NCBI GenBank assembly: GCA_946629065.1
Contig: CAMOXK010000009.1
Span: 1-48,486, forward strand
DNA length: 48,486 nt
Source of the DNA: an uncultured Clostridia bacterium
GTDB taxonomy: Bacteria; Bacillota; Clostridia; Oscillospirales; Oscillospiraceae
Direction of reading: 5' to 3'
The notes below the pieces were generated by a model. It ran no database searches, had not been told where the DNA came from, and was given only the letters and a program-made list of their open reading frames with translations. A program made the position numbers and the translations under genes. Shown piece by piece: positions 14,972 through 22,424 of this stretch (position 1 is its first letter; every line of letters starts with the position of its first letter).

Positions 14972-16393
14972 TTATCTCGTAATCACGTCCACGGGGACGT
15001 TGAAGATCTTGGCCACCTTCAGGATGGTGTCGATCCAGCGGCCGGATGCGGCGGCCATATGGTGGGTGGGACCGGCCTCGCTCCAGCGGTTGCAGAAGTC
15101 CCGGGCGCCGCAGGTGAAGCGGGTGCGCATGTTGGTGTCGCCAAAGGTGAAGATGGGGCCGGGCTCATTCACGCCCTCGGCCACCACGAACTTGAAGTGG
15201 CCGTCCCGGTCCTGGGTGATGCCCAGATAGGTGACGGGGCCCTCGGCGGGATAGAACTGGGTCAGGTAGCCGCCGCCGGTCTTGCCGTGGAAGACGGGGA
15301 CGATCTTCATGGTGGGCTTCTTGGCCTTGGAGATGTCCGCGTCGCCGGAGCCGGAGTGGCCGATGATGCAGATGTCCTCGGGGAAGTCGATGGAGTACAT
15401 TTCGCTGAGCTGGCCCATGCCGGAGATGGTCTTGAGAATACTCATGGCCATGGCGACCTTGATGTCGCCCTCCACGGCGCAGGCGGTGCCCTGCTTGATG
15501 AGCATGGAGAAGGCGGGGATCAGCATGGAGTCCAGCTTGCCGGCCACGCCCTGGGCAAAGCCGTCATAGTGGCTGGCAACGAAGCCCAGCTTCTCGTCCT
15601 TGACCCACTGCTCGAAGGCCACCACGTACTTGGCCATGTCCCAGACCTTCTCGATGGTGCCGCCGCCCTCGATGTCGAAGGTATCCAGAATGTCCTGGGC
15701 CTTCCGGCGGATAGCGTCCTCGTCGGTGATGTTATCGGCAATGGCCCACATCTTTTCCCAGTCAAACTGCTTGGTGTAGAGCCACATGCGGTGATAGAGG
15801 TTGGTCTCGTCGATGTAGAGGTCCATCATGCCGGGATAGGGGCGGCCGATCTGGGCCAGGTTGGTGTCCCGGAATCTGCGGCGGACCTGGGCGGCGCGGC
15901 ACCAGTCGGCGATCTCGGCGTCCACCTCGGGGTCTCCGCCTTCCACCACACCGGTGATCACCGCGTGGCGCTTGCCGGCCCGCTCCAGGTCGGCCACCAT
16001 CTCGCCCACGGCGCCGCAGGCGTAGAGCTCGCCCAGCCAGGTGGCGGTGTCGGTATTGGCATAGTCGGGGGCTTTCTTCTTCTGCAGGTTCACCAGCACC
16101 ACGGGCACATCCAGATCCCGCACGGCGGGCAGCATGTTGTAGGAGGTGGCGTAGGTCAGCAGCTGCAGGATCACCAGATCCACGTCGGCGGCGCGGAACT
16201 TGTCGCCGGCCTCCATGGCCTTCTCCTTGGTGGTGACAAGGCCGCCGTCAATGAGCTCGACGGACTCGGGGATGCGCTTCTTGAAATCCGCGTACTGGGC
16301 CTCGAATTCGGGGACCAGGCTGGGGAACTGGGGCAGATAGGCGCCCAGCGCGATGGAGAATACGCCGATGCGTGCTTTGGTGTTGACTAACAT
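14972..16393 (-). CDS. L-fucose/L-arabinose isomerase-fold sugar isomerase, probably for rhamnose
   Basis: 473-residue protein of the AraA/FucI structural superfamily: an N-terminal Rossmann-like part (DVDLVILQLLTYATSYNMLP near residue 70), a middle segment with acidic metal-ligand candidates Glu308 and Asp310 (AVEGDIKVAMAM), then HSGSGDAD and HGKTGGG. It is not recognisably RhaA, which is a different TIM barrel of about 420 residues. Because it sits between the kinase and aldolase genes of a rhamnose pathway lacking rhaA, it probably converts L-rhamnose to L-rhamnulose; this is inference from context. ATG at 16393 has AAAGGAG upstream. A longer reading starts inside repeat elements and is rejected. 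Confidence 0.75.
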   Translation of the reverse strand: MLVNTKARIGVFSIALGAYLPQFPSLVPEFEAQYADFKKRIPESVELIDGGLVTTKEKAMEAGDKFRAADVDLVILQLLTYATSYNMLPAVRDLDVPVVLVNLQKKKAPDYANTDTATWLGELYACGAVGEMVADLERAGKRHAVITGVVEGGDPEVDAEIADWCRAAQVRRRFRDTNLAQIGRPYPGMMDLYIDETNLYHRMWLYTKQFDWEKMWAIADNITDEDAIRRKAQDILDTFDIEGGGTIEKVWDMAKYVVAFEQWVKDEKLGFVASHYDGFAQGVAGKLDSMLIPAFSMLIKQGTACAVEGDIKVAMAMSILKTISGMGQLSEMYSIDFPEDICIIGHSGSGDADISKAKKPTMKIVPVFHGKTGGGYLTQFYPAEGPVTYLGITQDRDGHFKFVVAEGVNEPGPIFTFGDTNMRTRFTCGARDFCNRWSEAGPTHHMAAASGRWIDTILKVAKIFNVPVDVITR

Positions 16394-16414
16394 TTCCAAT
16401 CTCCTTTCTACGTT

Positions 16415-16632
16415 GGCCCCCTTGCCTAAAGGGGGCTGTCGGCAAAGCCGACTGGGGGATATTCCTTTCCTTATAGGCTCCCTCTTTGAGGGAGCTGTCA
16501 TGGCGCGTCTCACGCAAGCGACATGACTGAGGGAGCTGCTGGATCCCTGCCCATGCGGTGGATCGGGCAAACTCCTTCCGTCATCCGGCTTGCGGGGGAC
16601 GCCGGATGCCACCTCCCTCAGCGAGGGAGGCG
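16415..16632. repeat. Three tandem two-hairpin repeat elements
   Basis: Elements at 16415-16465 (GGCCCCCTT...), 16476-16542 (GGCTCCCTC...) and, in opposite orientation, 16571-16632 (read on the minus strand as CGCCTCCCTCGCTGAGGGAG...). Each has a terminal hairpin of the GGCTCCC/GGGAGC type, a second GC-rich hairpin bounded by TGTC and GACTGAGG-like sequence, and a tail repeating part of the first arm. The element at 14853-14919 is a fourth copy. The rhaB stop codon lies inside the third element. Confidence 0.7.
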
Positions 16633-17892
16633 CATTTGAATTCTCAGATTTCCGATGGCCGTGGCCTCGATGGGAAGGGCAATGACCTTCTTGCCGCTGG
16701 CCTTTTCCGTGAGGGCATTGAGGAAGCCGTTCTTTGCGCCGCCGCCCACGATGTAGATGCTGTCATAGTGTTTGCCGGTGTTGTGCTGCAGCTCCTGGAT
16801 GGCGTTCATGTAAGAGAGGGCCAGGCTCCGGTAGGCGCAGCGGAAATAATCGCCCACAGACTGGGGCTGCATGCTGAGGGCCTTGTCAAAGGCGGCCTTC
16901 ATGCTCTCGGGAGCCAGGAAGATGGAGGCGTTGGCGTCCACCGTCTCCTCAAAGCGGCTCGCTTCCGCTTCCGCCACGATCTCGCCGAAGGGCTTGCCAG
17001 GGCAGAGCTCGTCCCGCAGGCGGTTTACAAGCCACATGCCCATGATGTTCTTCTGATAGCGGTTGTAGCCCACGCCGCCCTCGTTGGACCAGTTGGCAAG
17101 CTCGGAAGCCTCGTTGGTGATGGGCCTGGGGGTCTTCACACCCAGCAGGCTCCAGGTGCCGGAAGAGATGTAGGGTGCGTCCTCTTCCATGCCGATGCCC
17201 TCCACGGCGGAGCCGGTGTCATGGGTGGCGCAGAGGACGACCTGGATGCCTTCATATTCGCCGATGACGGTGCCGGGCTGCTGCAGCTTGTGGAAGAGAT
17301 GCCGGGGCAGGTCCAGCGCCTCCAGGATGGCCGGGTCAAACTCCCCGGTCTCGGCGGAGACCATGCCGCCGGTGGTGGCGTTGGTGTACTCGTGGGACTT
17401 CACGCCGCAGAGCTTGTACATCAGATACTCCGGGATCATGAGAAAGTCCGTGACTCCCTCCAGCCGACCCGCCAGCTTATCCGCATAGAGCTGATAGACG
17501 GTGTTGAAGGGCTGGAACTGGATGCCGGTGTGCCGGTAGAGCCGGGTAAAGCTGATCTTTTCATGGACCTGGGGGATCACCGCCTCGGTGCGGCTGTCCC
17601 GATAGGCGTAGCAGGGGCGCACTTCCTCGTCGCCCTTGAGCAGCACATAGTCCACACCCCAGGTGTCAACAGAGAGGCTTTCGATTTTGCCGAAGCGCTC
17701 CCGCGCCTTTTCGATGCCCGCCTTCACGTGGAAGACCAGGGCGTCAATGTCCCAGGTCAGGTGTCCGTCCTTTTCGGTGACGCCGTTGGGGAAACGATAG
17801 ACCTCCTCGGTCTGCAGCTTGCCTTCTGCCTGCCAGCCCACGATGTGCCGGCCGGAGGAGGCGCCGATGTCGATTGCAAGATAGCAGCTCAC
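16618..17892 (-). CDS. rhaB: Rhamnulokinase, C-terminus apparently truncated
   Basis: FGGY-family kinase that phosphorylates L-rhamnulose to L-rhamnulose-1-phosphate. Motifs: DIGASSGR at residues 7-14, SVDTWGVDYVLL near 70, CATHDTGSAVEG, SGTWSLLGVKT and a late GGGAKNGFLNALT. The start is taken as GTG at 17892, since AAAGGGGG lies six bases upstream; an ATG at 17916 would place that site within the gene. The product is 424 residues, against about 480-490 for known RhaB. Reading stops just after the EATAIGN motif, where the sequence runs into a palindromic repeat that encodes the last residues and the stop. The missing piece is the C-terminal helical end, so activity is uncertain. Confidence 0.88.
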   Translation of the reverse strand: MSCYLAIDIGASSGRHIVGWQAEGKLQTEEVYRFPNGVTEKDGHLTWDIDALVFHVKAGIEKARERFGKIESLSVDTWGVDYVLLKGDEEVRPCYAYRDSRTEAVIPQVHEKISFTRLYRHTGIQFQPFNTVYQLYADKLAGRLEGVTDFLMIPEYLMYKLCGVKSHEYTNATTGGMVSAETGEFDPAILEALDLPRHLFHKLQQPGTVIGEYEGIQVVLCATHDTGSAVEGIGMEEDAPYISSGTWSLLGVKTPRPITNEASELANWSNEGGVGYNRYQKNIMGMWLVNRLRDELCPGKPFGEIVAEAEASRFEETVDANASIFLAPESMKAAFDKALSMQPQSVGDYFRCAYRSLALSYMNAIQELQHNTGKHYDSIYIVGGGAKNGFLNALTEKASGKKVIALPIEATAIGNLRIQMRLPR

Positions 17893-17893
17893 A

Positions 17894-17945
17894 AAAATCC
17901 CCCTTTCCTTCTGCATTCTACTATACAGGAGAAAAGGGGGATTTT
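17894..17945 (-). promoter_or_regulatory. Hairpin enclosing the rhaB ribosome binding site
   Basis: A 20-bp stem (arms 17894-17913 and 17926-17945, one mismatch and one G-U pair in the transcript) with a 12-base loop. It ends two bases before the rhaB GTG. The downstream arm contains GGAAAGGGGG, the rhaB ribosome site, so the folded form should block translation. It could also act as an attenuator after the araC-type gene, since five T follow the G-run. The loop region reads TATAGT/TAGAAT on the minus strand, a possible -10 without a convincing -35. Confidence 0.65.
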
Positions 17946-17975
17946 GCAGGTCGTGACTTTTCCAAAAAACTGTCC

Positions 17976-18926
17976 TTATTTGCAATCCCTGTATTTTTTT
18001 GGAGACTGGCCGAAGTGTCCGGCGAAAAGCCGGTGGAAATAGCTGAGATTTTCATAGCCCACGGCGTTTGCGATCTCCTCCACCTTCTTATCGGTGTTGC
18101 GCAGGAGCCAGGCCGCCTGACTCAGGCGTTTTTCCTGCAGGAGCTCGGTGTAATTCTTTCCGGTCTTCTGCCGGATCAGGCGGGAAATAGAGGGCAGCTC
18201 GTAATGAAGCGCTTCCGCGATCTCGGTTAGGCTCCCGTCCCGGTAATGCTCCTCGATATAGCGCAGCACGGAGACCACGGCGTTTTGCTCCTGGGTCTCG
18301 AATTGCAGGGCATCGGTGTGGTTCATCAGCTGGGCAAAGAGAAGCCCCATGGTCATCTGCAGGATGGAACGGCGATTGGGCGTGTCCTCCATGATGGTGT
18401 AGAGCAGGTTTTCGATCAGGTTCTGGATGGGCAGGATCTCCGAAACGTGAAAGAGCAGATAGCCCGCCTCGTTTTTTCCGGTGAGGCAGCTGACGATGAA
18501 GCTGCGCAGGGGCGTCTCCTCCTCCCCCAGAAAGGGCAGGGTGCCGGAGAAAAAGGCCGGGCGCACGATAATGTTCACCGCGAGATCCCGCTCCCCCGCG
18601 GGCTCGATAGACTGCCGGGCATTCTGCCCCAGCATCAGAAGCTCCCCCTGCCGCAGGGTGAGGGGCTTGCCGTTTACCATGTGGTGGGTCTCCCCCGCGC
18701 ACATGTATACCATCTCCACGAAGTCGTGGCTGTGTTCCGGGAAGGCGATGAAGCGGGTGTGGGGCCGGATAGCGATGAGCTTGCCCCGTTCCAGCAGCTT
18801 CTCCCCGCTGATCACGTCCCGGCTGCCGTCCATGTAAAGGCTGCGGTCGATGCTCCTGCGGCCTCTCAGGATTTCCCGTTCCTCCTCCGTGATCCCGGAG
18901 AGCCTGTCCTGTATGATGGGATCCAT
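17976..18926 (-). CDS. AraC-family transcriptional regulator of the rhamnose operon
   Basis: 316-residue regulator. The N-terminal half has a cupin-like sensor region (HTRFIAFPEHSHDFVEMVYM near residue 57, then TLRQGELLMLGQNA). The C-terminal 100 residues hold two helix-turn-helix units (SLTEIAEALHYELPSISRLI and KKVEEIANAVGYENLSYFHR) and end in the usual FGQSPKKYR. It lies between the Fe-ADH gene (13 bp) and rhaB (83 bp) on the same strand, so it is likely the local rhamnose-responsive activator, similar in role to RhaR/RhaS. The ligand is inferred from neighbours only. Confidence 0.85.
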   Translation of the reverse strand: MDPIIQDRLSGITEEEREILRGRRSIDRSLYMDGSRDVISGEKLLERGKLIAIRPHTRFIAFPEHSHDFVEMVYMCAGETHHMVNGKPLTLRQGELLMLGQNARQSIEPAGERDLAVNIIVRPAFFSGTLPFLGEEETPLRSFIVSCLTGKNEAGYLLFHVSEILPIQNLIENLLYTIMEDTPNRRSILQMTMGLLFAQLMNHTDALQFETQEQNAVVSVLRYIEEHYRDGSLTEIAEALHYELPSISRLIRQKTGKNYTELLQEKRLSQAAWLLRNTDKKVEEIANAVGYENLSYFHRLFAGHFGQSPKKYRDCK

Positions 18927-18939
18927 ACGCTCCCCCCCT

Positions 18940-20037
18940 TTACAGCAGCAGCTTTTTCAGCATGGCAAGGATCTGGTTCTGATTCTGATCGCCTATGGTG
19001 TTGCGGACAGAGCCGTTATTCTCCCATCGGGGCAGGGCAGCCAACAGCTCCTCCTCCGTGGCCCGGGCCGTCAGCGGCGGCAGGCAGCGCTCCAGCAGGG
19101 TCCGAAGCTCCTCCTCCGTGACGCCGCAAGCAGTGAAAAAGTCCTGCGCAAGCTCCGGCGCGGTGCTGTCCATGTGGTTCAGAAGGTCTCCCATCAGGTA
19201 AGCACAGGCAAACCCGTGGGGAATTTGATAGCGTTCCGTGAGATAATAACCGACATTGTGGGGAAATACCGTTCCTGTGCGATTGATGGCGAGGCCGCCC
19301 AGGATGGAGGCCTCATAGAGTGCTTCCCGCTGGGGAAGGGAGAGCTCTTCTCCCTCTGTCGCAGCAGTCAGGGCCGGGAAGGCCAGCCGCACGCCCTGGG
19401 CCGCAAAGAGTCGGGAAAGCCCATCCGCCTTGCGGCTGAAGGCGCTCTCCACGCAGTGGGCCACCGCGTCGATGCCGGTGGAGAGGGTGACGCCCCGCGG
19501 CAGAGACAGGGTATAGCGAGCATCGCCCAGGGCCAGGGCCGCATACAGCCGGGGATCGTGGATGCTGTGCTTCCTGCCGGAAGAGTCCGTCAGCACGGAG
19601 ACGGAGGTGACTTCGCTCCCCGTTCCCGCGGTGGTGCCCACCAGCACGATGGGCAGAGGCGCATTCTGCCAGCGGGCGGAATAGAACTCCCCTTCCCCCA
19701 TGTCCGGATTTGCGGCAAAGACCGCCGCGGCCTTGGCTGCGTCCAGGGCGGAGCCGCCGCCAATGCCGATCACGAATTCCGCTCCAAAGGCAGCGGCCTC
19801 TCGCCCGCCTGCCTGACAGTCGGAGAGGGCGGGGTTCGGGGTGATTCCGTCAAAGAGCGTGAAAGCGATCCTCTGCTGCTCCAGGGTATTCTCCACATCC
19901 TGGAGGGCCCCGGAGCGGCGGGCGCCGCTGCCGGACGTCACGATCAGGCAGCACCTGCCCAGGGCGGCAAGTCTGGACGCGTTCTTTTGCACACAATTTG
20001 CGCCGGTGACAAGGCGGCTCGGCATATAAAACTCCAT
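18940..20037 (-). CDS. Iron-containing alcohol dehydrogenase, probable lactaldehyde reductase
   Basis: Group III NAD(P)-dependent dehydrogenase of 365 residues. The nucleotide loop GIGGGSALD is at 91-99, TTAGTGSEVT at 135-144, and the metal ligands are Asp190, His194, His260 and His274 (DAVAH, FPHNVG, IPHGF). RhaD makes L-lactaldehyde, so as first gene of the rha operon this enzyme probably reduces it to 1,2-propanediol, as FucO does; this is inference. ATG at 20037 is chosen with GGGGAG eight bases upstream; an earlier ATG at 20079 overlaps the promoter. A Fur-box-like palindrome overlaps the promoter, fitting an iron-dependent enzyme. Confidence 0.85.
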   Translation of the reverse strand: MEFYMPSRLVTGANCVQKNASRLAALGRCCLIVTSGSGARRSGALQDVENTLEQQRIAFTLFDGITPNPALSDCQAGGREAAAFGAEFVIGIGGGSALDAAKAAAVFAANPDMGEGEFYSARWQNAPLPIVLVGTTAGTGSEVTSVSVLTDSSGRKHSIHDPRLYAALALGDARYTLSLPRGVTLSTGIDAVAHCVESAFSRKADGLSRLFAAQGVRLAFPALTAATEGEELSLPQREALYEASILGGLAINRTGTVFPHNVGYYLTERYQIPHGFACAYLMGDLLNHMDSTAPELAQDFFTACGVTEEELRTLLERCLPPLTARATEEELLAALPRWENNGSVRNTIGDQNQNQILAMLKKLLL

Positions 20038-20054
20038 AACATCAACTCCCCGAC

Positions 20055-20096
20055 CATTATGATAATCATTATAAAACAAAAACTGTCTTCCCGCAA
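20055..20096 (-). promoter_or_regulatory. Promoter of the rhamnose operon with a Fur-box-like palindrome
   Basis: Minus-strand TTGCGG (20091-20096) and TATAAT (20068-20073) with a 17-bp spacer. The 19-mer at 20055-20073 matches 16 of 19 bases of the classical Fur box GATAATGATAATCATTATC and covers the -10 box and probable start site. The -35 box lies in the loop of the preceding terminator, so the two signals are interleaved. Confidence 0.6.
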
Positions 20097-20113
20097 GAGA
20101 AGACAGTTTTTGT
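20076..20113 (-). terminator. Terminator of the pentose operon
   Basis: A 15-bp stem, ACAAAAACTGTCTTC with its complement (arms 20076-20090 and 20099-20113), six bases after the araD stop. On the minus strand it ends in TTTTTGTTTT. A clear rho-independent terminator. Confidence 0.9.
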
Positions 20114-20118
20114 ATTGT

Positions 20119-20814
20119 TCAGTTCTGGCCGTAGTAGGCGTTTTTGCCGTGCTTGCGGAGATAGTGCTTGTTCTGCAGCTCCTGAGGCGCGGGCCGCACC
20201 TGGGGGTTGATGAGCTCGCAGCGGTAGGCCATCTTGGCCACCTCTTCCAGCACCACCGCGTTGTGCACCGCCTCGAAGGCGTCCTTGCCCCAGGCGAAGG
20301 GGCCGTGGTTCTTGCACAGGCAGCCGGGCACCGCCTTCGGGTCCTTTTCCAGGCGGGCAAATTCCGACACGATGAGAAGACCCGTGTTGCGCTCGTAGGC
20401 GTCCTCGATCTCCTCTTTGGTCAGGCAGCGGAGGCAGGGGATGTCGCCGTAGAAATAATCCGCATGGGTGGTGCCGTAGCAGGGGATGTCCCGCCCGGCC
20501 TGGGCCCAGGAGGTAGCATAGCTGGAGTGGGTGTGGACGATGCCGCCCAGGTCCGGGAAGGTCTTGTACAGCTCCACGTGGGTGGCGGTGTCGCTGGAGG
20601 GCTTCCACTTGCCCTCCACCACCTTGCCGTCCAGGTCCACAACCACCATATCCTCGGTGCTCATGCCGTCGTAGCTCACGCCCGAGGGCTTGATGACCAC
20701 AAGGCCGCTCTCCCGGTCGATGCCGGAGACGTTGCCCCAGGTAAAGGTCACAAGGCCGTACTGCGGCAGGAGAAGGTTTGCCTCACAGACCTGTTTTTTC
20801 AGTTCTTCCAGCAT
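20119..20814 (-). CDS. araD: L-ribulose-5-phosphate 4-epimerase
   Basis: Class II aldolase-fold epimerase that turns L-ribulose-5-phosphate into D-xylulose-5-phosphate. It has exactly 231 residues, the length of E. coli AraD. Motifs: TWGNVSGID at 25-33, zinc ligands His94 and His96 ([11 protein letters not shown]), Asp119 in [11 protein letters not shown], and His170 in KNHGPFAWG. The ATG at 20814 overlaps the kinase stop by one base (TGATG), with GGAGGTG just upstream, so the two are translationally coupled. A terminator follows directly. Confidence 0.94.
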   Translation of the reverse strand: MLEELKKQVCEANLLLPQYGLVTFTWGNVSGIDRESGLVVIKPSGVSYDGMSTEDMVVVDLDGKVVEGKWKPSSDTATHVELYKTFPDLGGIVHTHSSYATSWAQAGRDIPCYGTTHADYFYGDIPCLRCLTKEEIEDAYERNTGLLIVSEFARLEKDPKAVPGCLCKNHGPFAWGKDAFEAVHNAVVLEEVAKMAYRCELINPQVRPAPQELQNKHYLRKHGKNAYYGQN

Positions 20815-22367
20815 CAGAGCACCTCCGTTGCGCACTGTTCCATGGGCAGGGCCTTCCGGTAGCGGGCGAGGAAGGTCGCAAAGCCCGCGATATCCGCGGG
20901 ATCGGCCATGAGAGTGCTGGCCTCGGTGCCGGCAAAGACCTTGTTGTCCAGGTAGTCCGCCAGGCTTTCGCCCTCGTCCTTCCAGAGCATGTAGGCGCAG
21001 AGCAGGGCCATGCCGTAGGGGCCGCCCTCCCCTGCCGTTTCCATGACGGAGACGGGAGCACCCACCGCCGCGGAGAGCATCCGCTGGCCCACGCCAGGGG
21101 TCTTGAAGAAGCCGCCGTGGCCATAGAGCTTGTCGATGGGAACCTGCTCGGTCTGAGTCAGGATATCGAGGCCGATCTTCAGCGTGGCCAGGGCTGAGAG
21201 CAGATGGGTCCGCATGAAGTTTGCCAGGGTGAATCTGGCATTGGGCATCCGGCCGAAGAGGGGCCGGCCCTCATCCAGGTCGGTGACGCCCTCGCCGGAG
21301 AAGTAGTTGAAGCTCATGAGGCCGCCGCAGTCGGCGTCCCCCTCCAGGGCCTTGCGGAAAAGTCTGGTGAAGAGCTCGCCCTTGTTCACAGGCAGGCCCA
21401 TCAGCTCGGAATACTCCGCGAAGAGATTGACCCAGGCGTTGATATCTGAGGTGCAGTTGTTGCAGTGGACCATGGCCACCGGCGCCCCGGCGGGGGTGGT
21501 GACCATGTCGATCTCCCGGTGAACGCCCAGGGGCTTCTCCGTGACGATCATGGCAAAGTCCGAGGTGCCCGCGCTGACGTTGCCGGTGCGGGGACGGACG
21601 GAATTGGTGGCCGCCATGCCGGTGCCCGCGTCGCCCTCGCAGGGAGCCACGGGGATGCCGGGGAGCAGGGTGCCGGTGGGATCCAGAAAGCGGGCGCCGC
21701 TCTCGGTGAGGCTGCCGCCGTTCTCCCCTGCCGTCAGGACTCTGGGCAGGATCGCTCTCAGCTCGATGCCGGTGAGGACCTTGAACTTCTGCAGCATGCT
21801 CTCGTCATAGTCAAGCTTTTCGCTGTCGATGGGGAACATACCGCTGGCCTCGCCCACGCCCATGACCTTCTCGCCGGTGAGCTGCCAGTGGATGTAGCCT
21901 GCGAGAGTGGTGAGGAAGGCGATGTCCTTCACATGCTCTTCCCCGTTGAGGATGGCCTGATACAGATGGGCGATGCTCCAGCGCTGGGGGATGTTGAAGC
22001 CGAAGAGGGCCGTCAGCTCCTCCGCGGCGGGGCCGGTGATGGTGTTGCGCCAGGTGCGGAATTCCGCCAGCTGCTTTCCGTCCCTGTCAAAGGGCAGATA
22101 GCCGTGCATCATGGCGGAGACGCCGATGGCGCCCACGTTGCTGAGCTCCACACCGTATTTTGCCTTCACATCGGCTTTCAGACTGGCAAAGCAGGCCTGC
22201 AGGCCGCTGTGGATAGCCTCCATGGAGTAGGTCCAGACGCCGTTTACCAGTTGGTTTTCCCACTCGTGATCGCCCTGGGCGATGGGGAGATGCCGCTCGT
22301 CGATGAGAACGGCCTTGATGCGGGTCGAGCCCAGCTCGATGCCCAGTACGGTTTTCTTCAGATCCAT
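20814..22367 (-). CDS. FGGY-family carbohydrate kinase, probable L-ribulokinase
   Basis: The 517-residue protein has the FGGY architecture: [14 protein letters not shown] near residue 9, [16 protein letters not shown] near 103, [17 protein letters not shown] near 241, GNVSAGTSD near 264 and a late [10 protein letters not shown]. Coupling to araD and an isomerase gene makes L-ribulose the most likely substrate. The sequence does not look like classical AraB, so the assignment rests on context. ATG at 22367 has GGGAG upstream. The 57-bp gap before it holds a GC-rich hairpin. Confidence 0.82.
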   Translation of the reverse strand: MDLKKTVLGIELGSTRIKAVLIDERHLPIAQGDHEWENQLVNGVWTYSMEAIHSGLQACFASLKADVKAKYGVELSNVGAIGVSAMMHGYLPFDRDGKQLAEFRTWRNTITGPAAEELTALFGFNIPQRWSIAHLYQAILNGEEHVKDIAFLTTLAGYIHWQLTGEKVMGVGEASGMFPIDSEKLDYDESMLQKFKVLTGIELRAILPRVLTAGENGGSLTESGARFLDPTGTLLPGIPVAPCEGDAGTGMAATNSVRPRTGNVSAGTSDFAMIVTEKPLGVHREIDMVTTPAGAPVAMVHCNNCTSDINAWVNLFAEYSELMGLPVNKGELFTRLFRKALEGDADCGGLMSFNYFSGEGVTDLDEGRPLFGRMPNARFTLANFMRTHLLSALATLKIGLDILTQTEQVPIDKLYGHGGFFKTPGVGQRMLSAAVGAPVSVMETAGEGGPYGMALLCAYMLWKDEGESLADYLDNKVFAGTEASTLMADPADIAGFATFLARYRKALPMEQCATEVL

Positions 22368-22389
22368 TTGATTACTCCCATTTTAAAAT

Positions 22390-22413
22390 GCTGCGGCCCG
22401 GAGGGGCCGCAGC
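22390..22413. promoter_or_regulatory. Intercistronic hairpin between isomerase and kinase genes
   Basis: Ten-bp stem GCTGCGGCCC/GGGCCGCAGC with a GGAG loop. It lies 11 bp after the isomerase stop and has no strong T-tract, so it may set relative expression or mRNA stability rather than end transcription. Confidence 0.5.
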
Positions 22414-22424
22414 GGAATGTTTTC

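Noticed and set aside
16394-16612. 73-codon N-terminal extension of the rha-operon isomerase
   Set aside because: It runs through palindromic repeats; the ATG at 16393 with AAAGGAG is the natural start.
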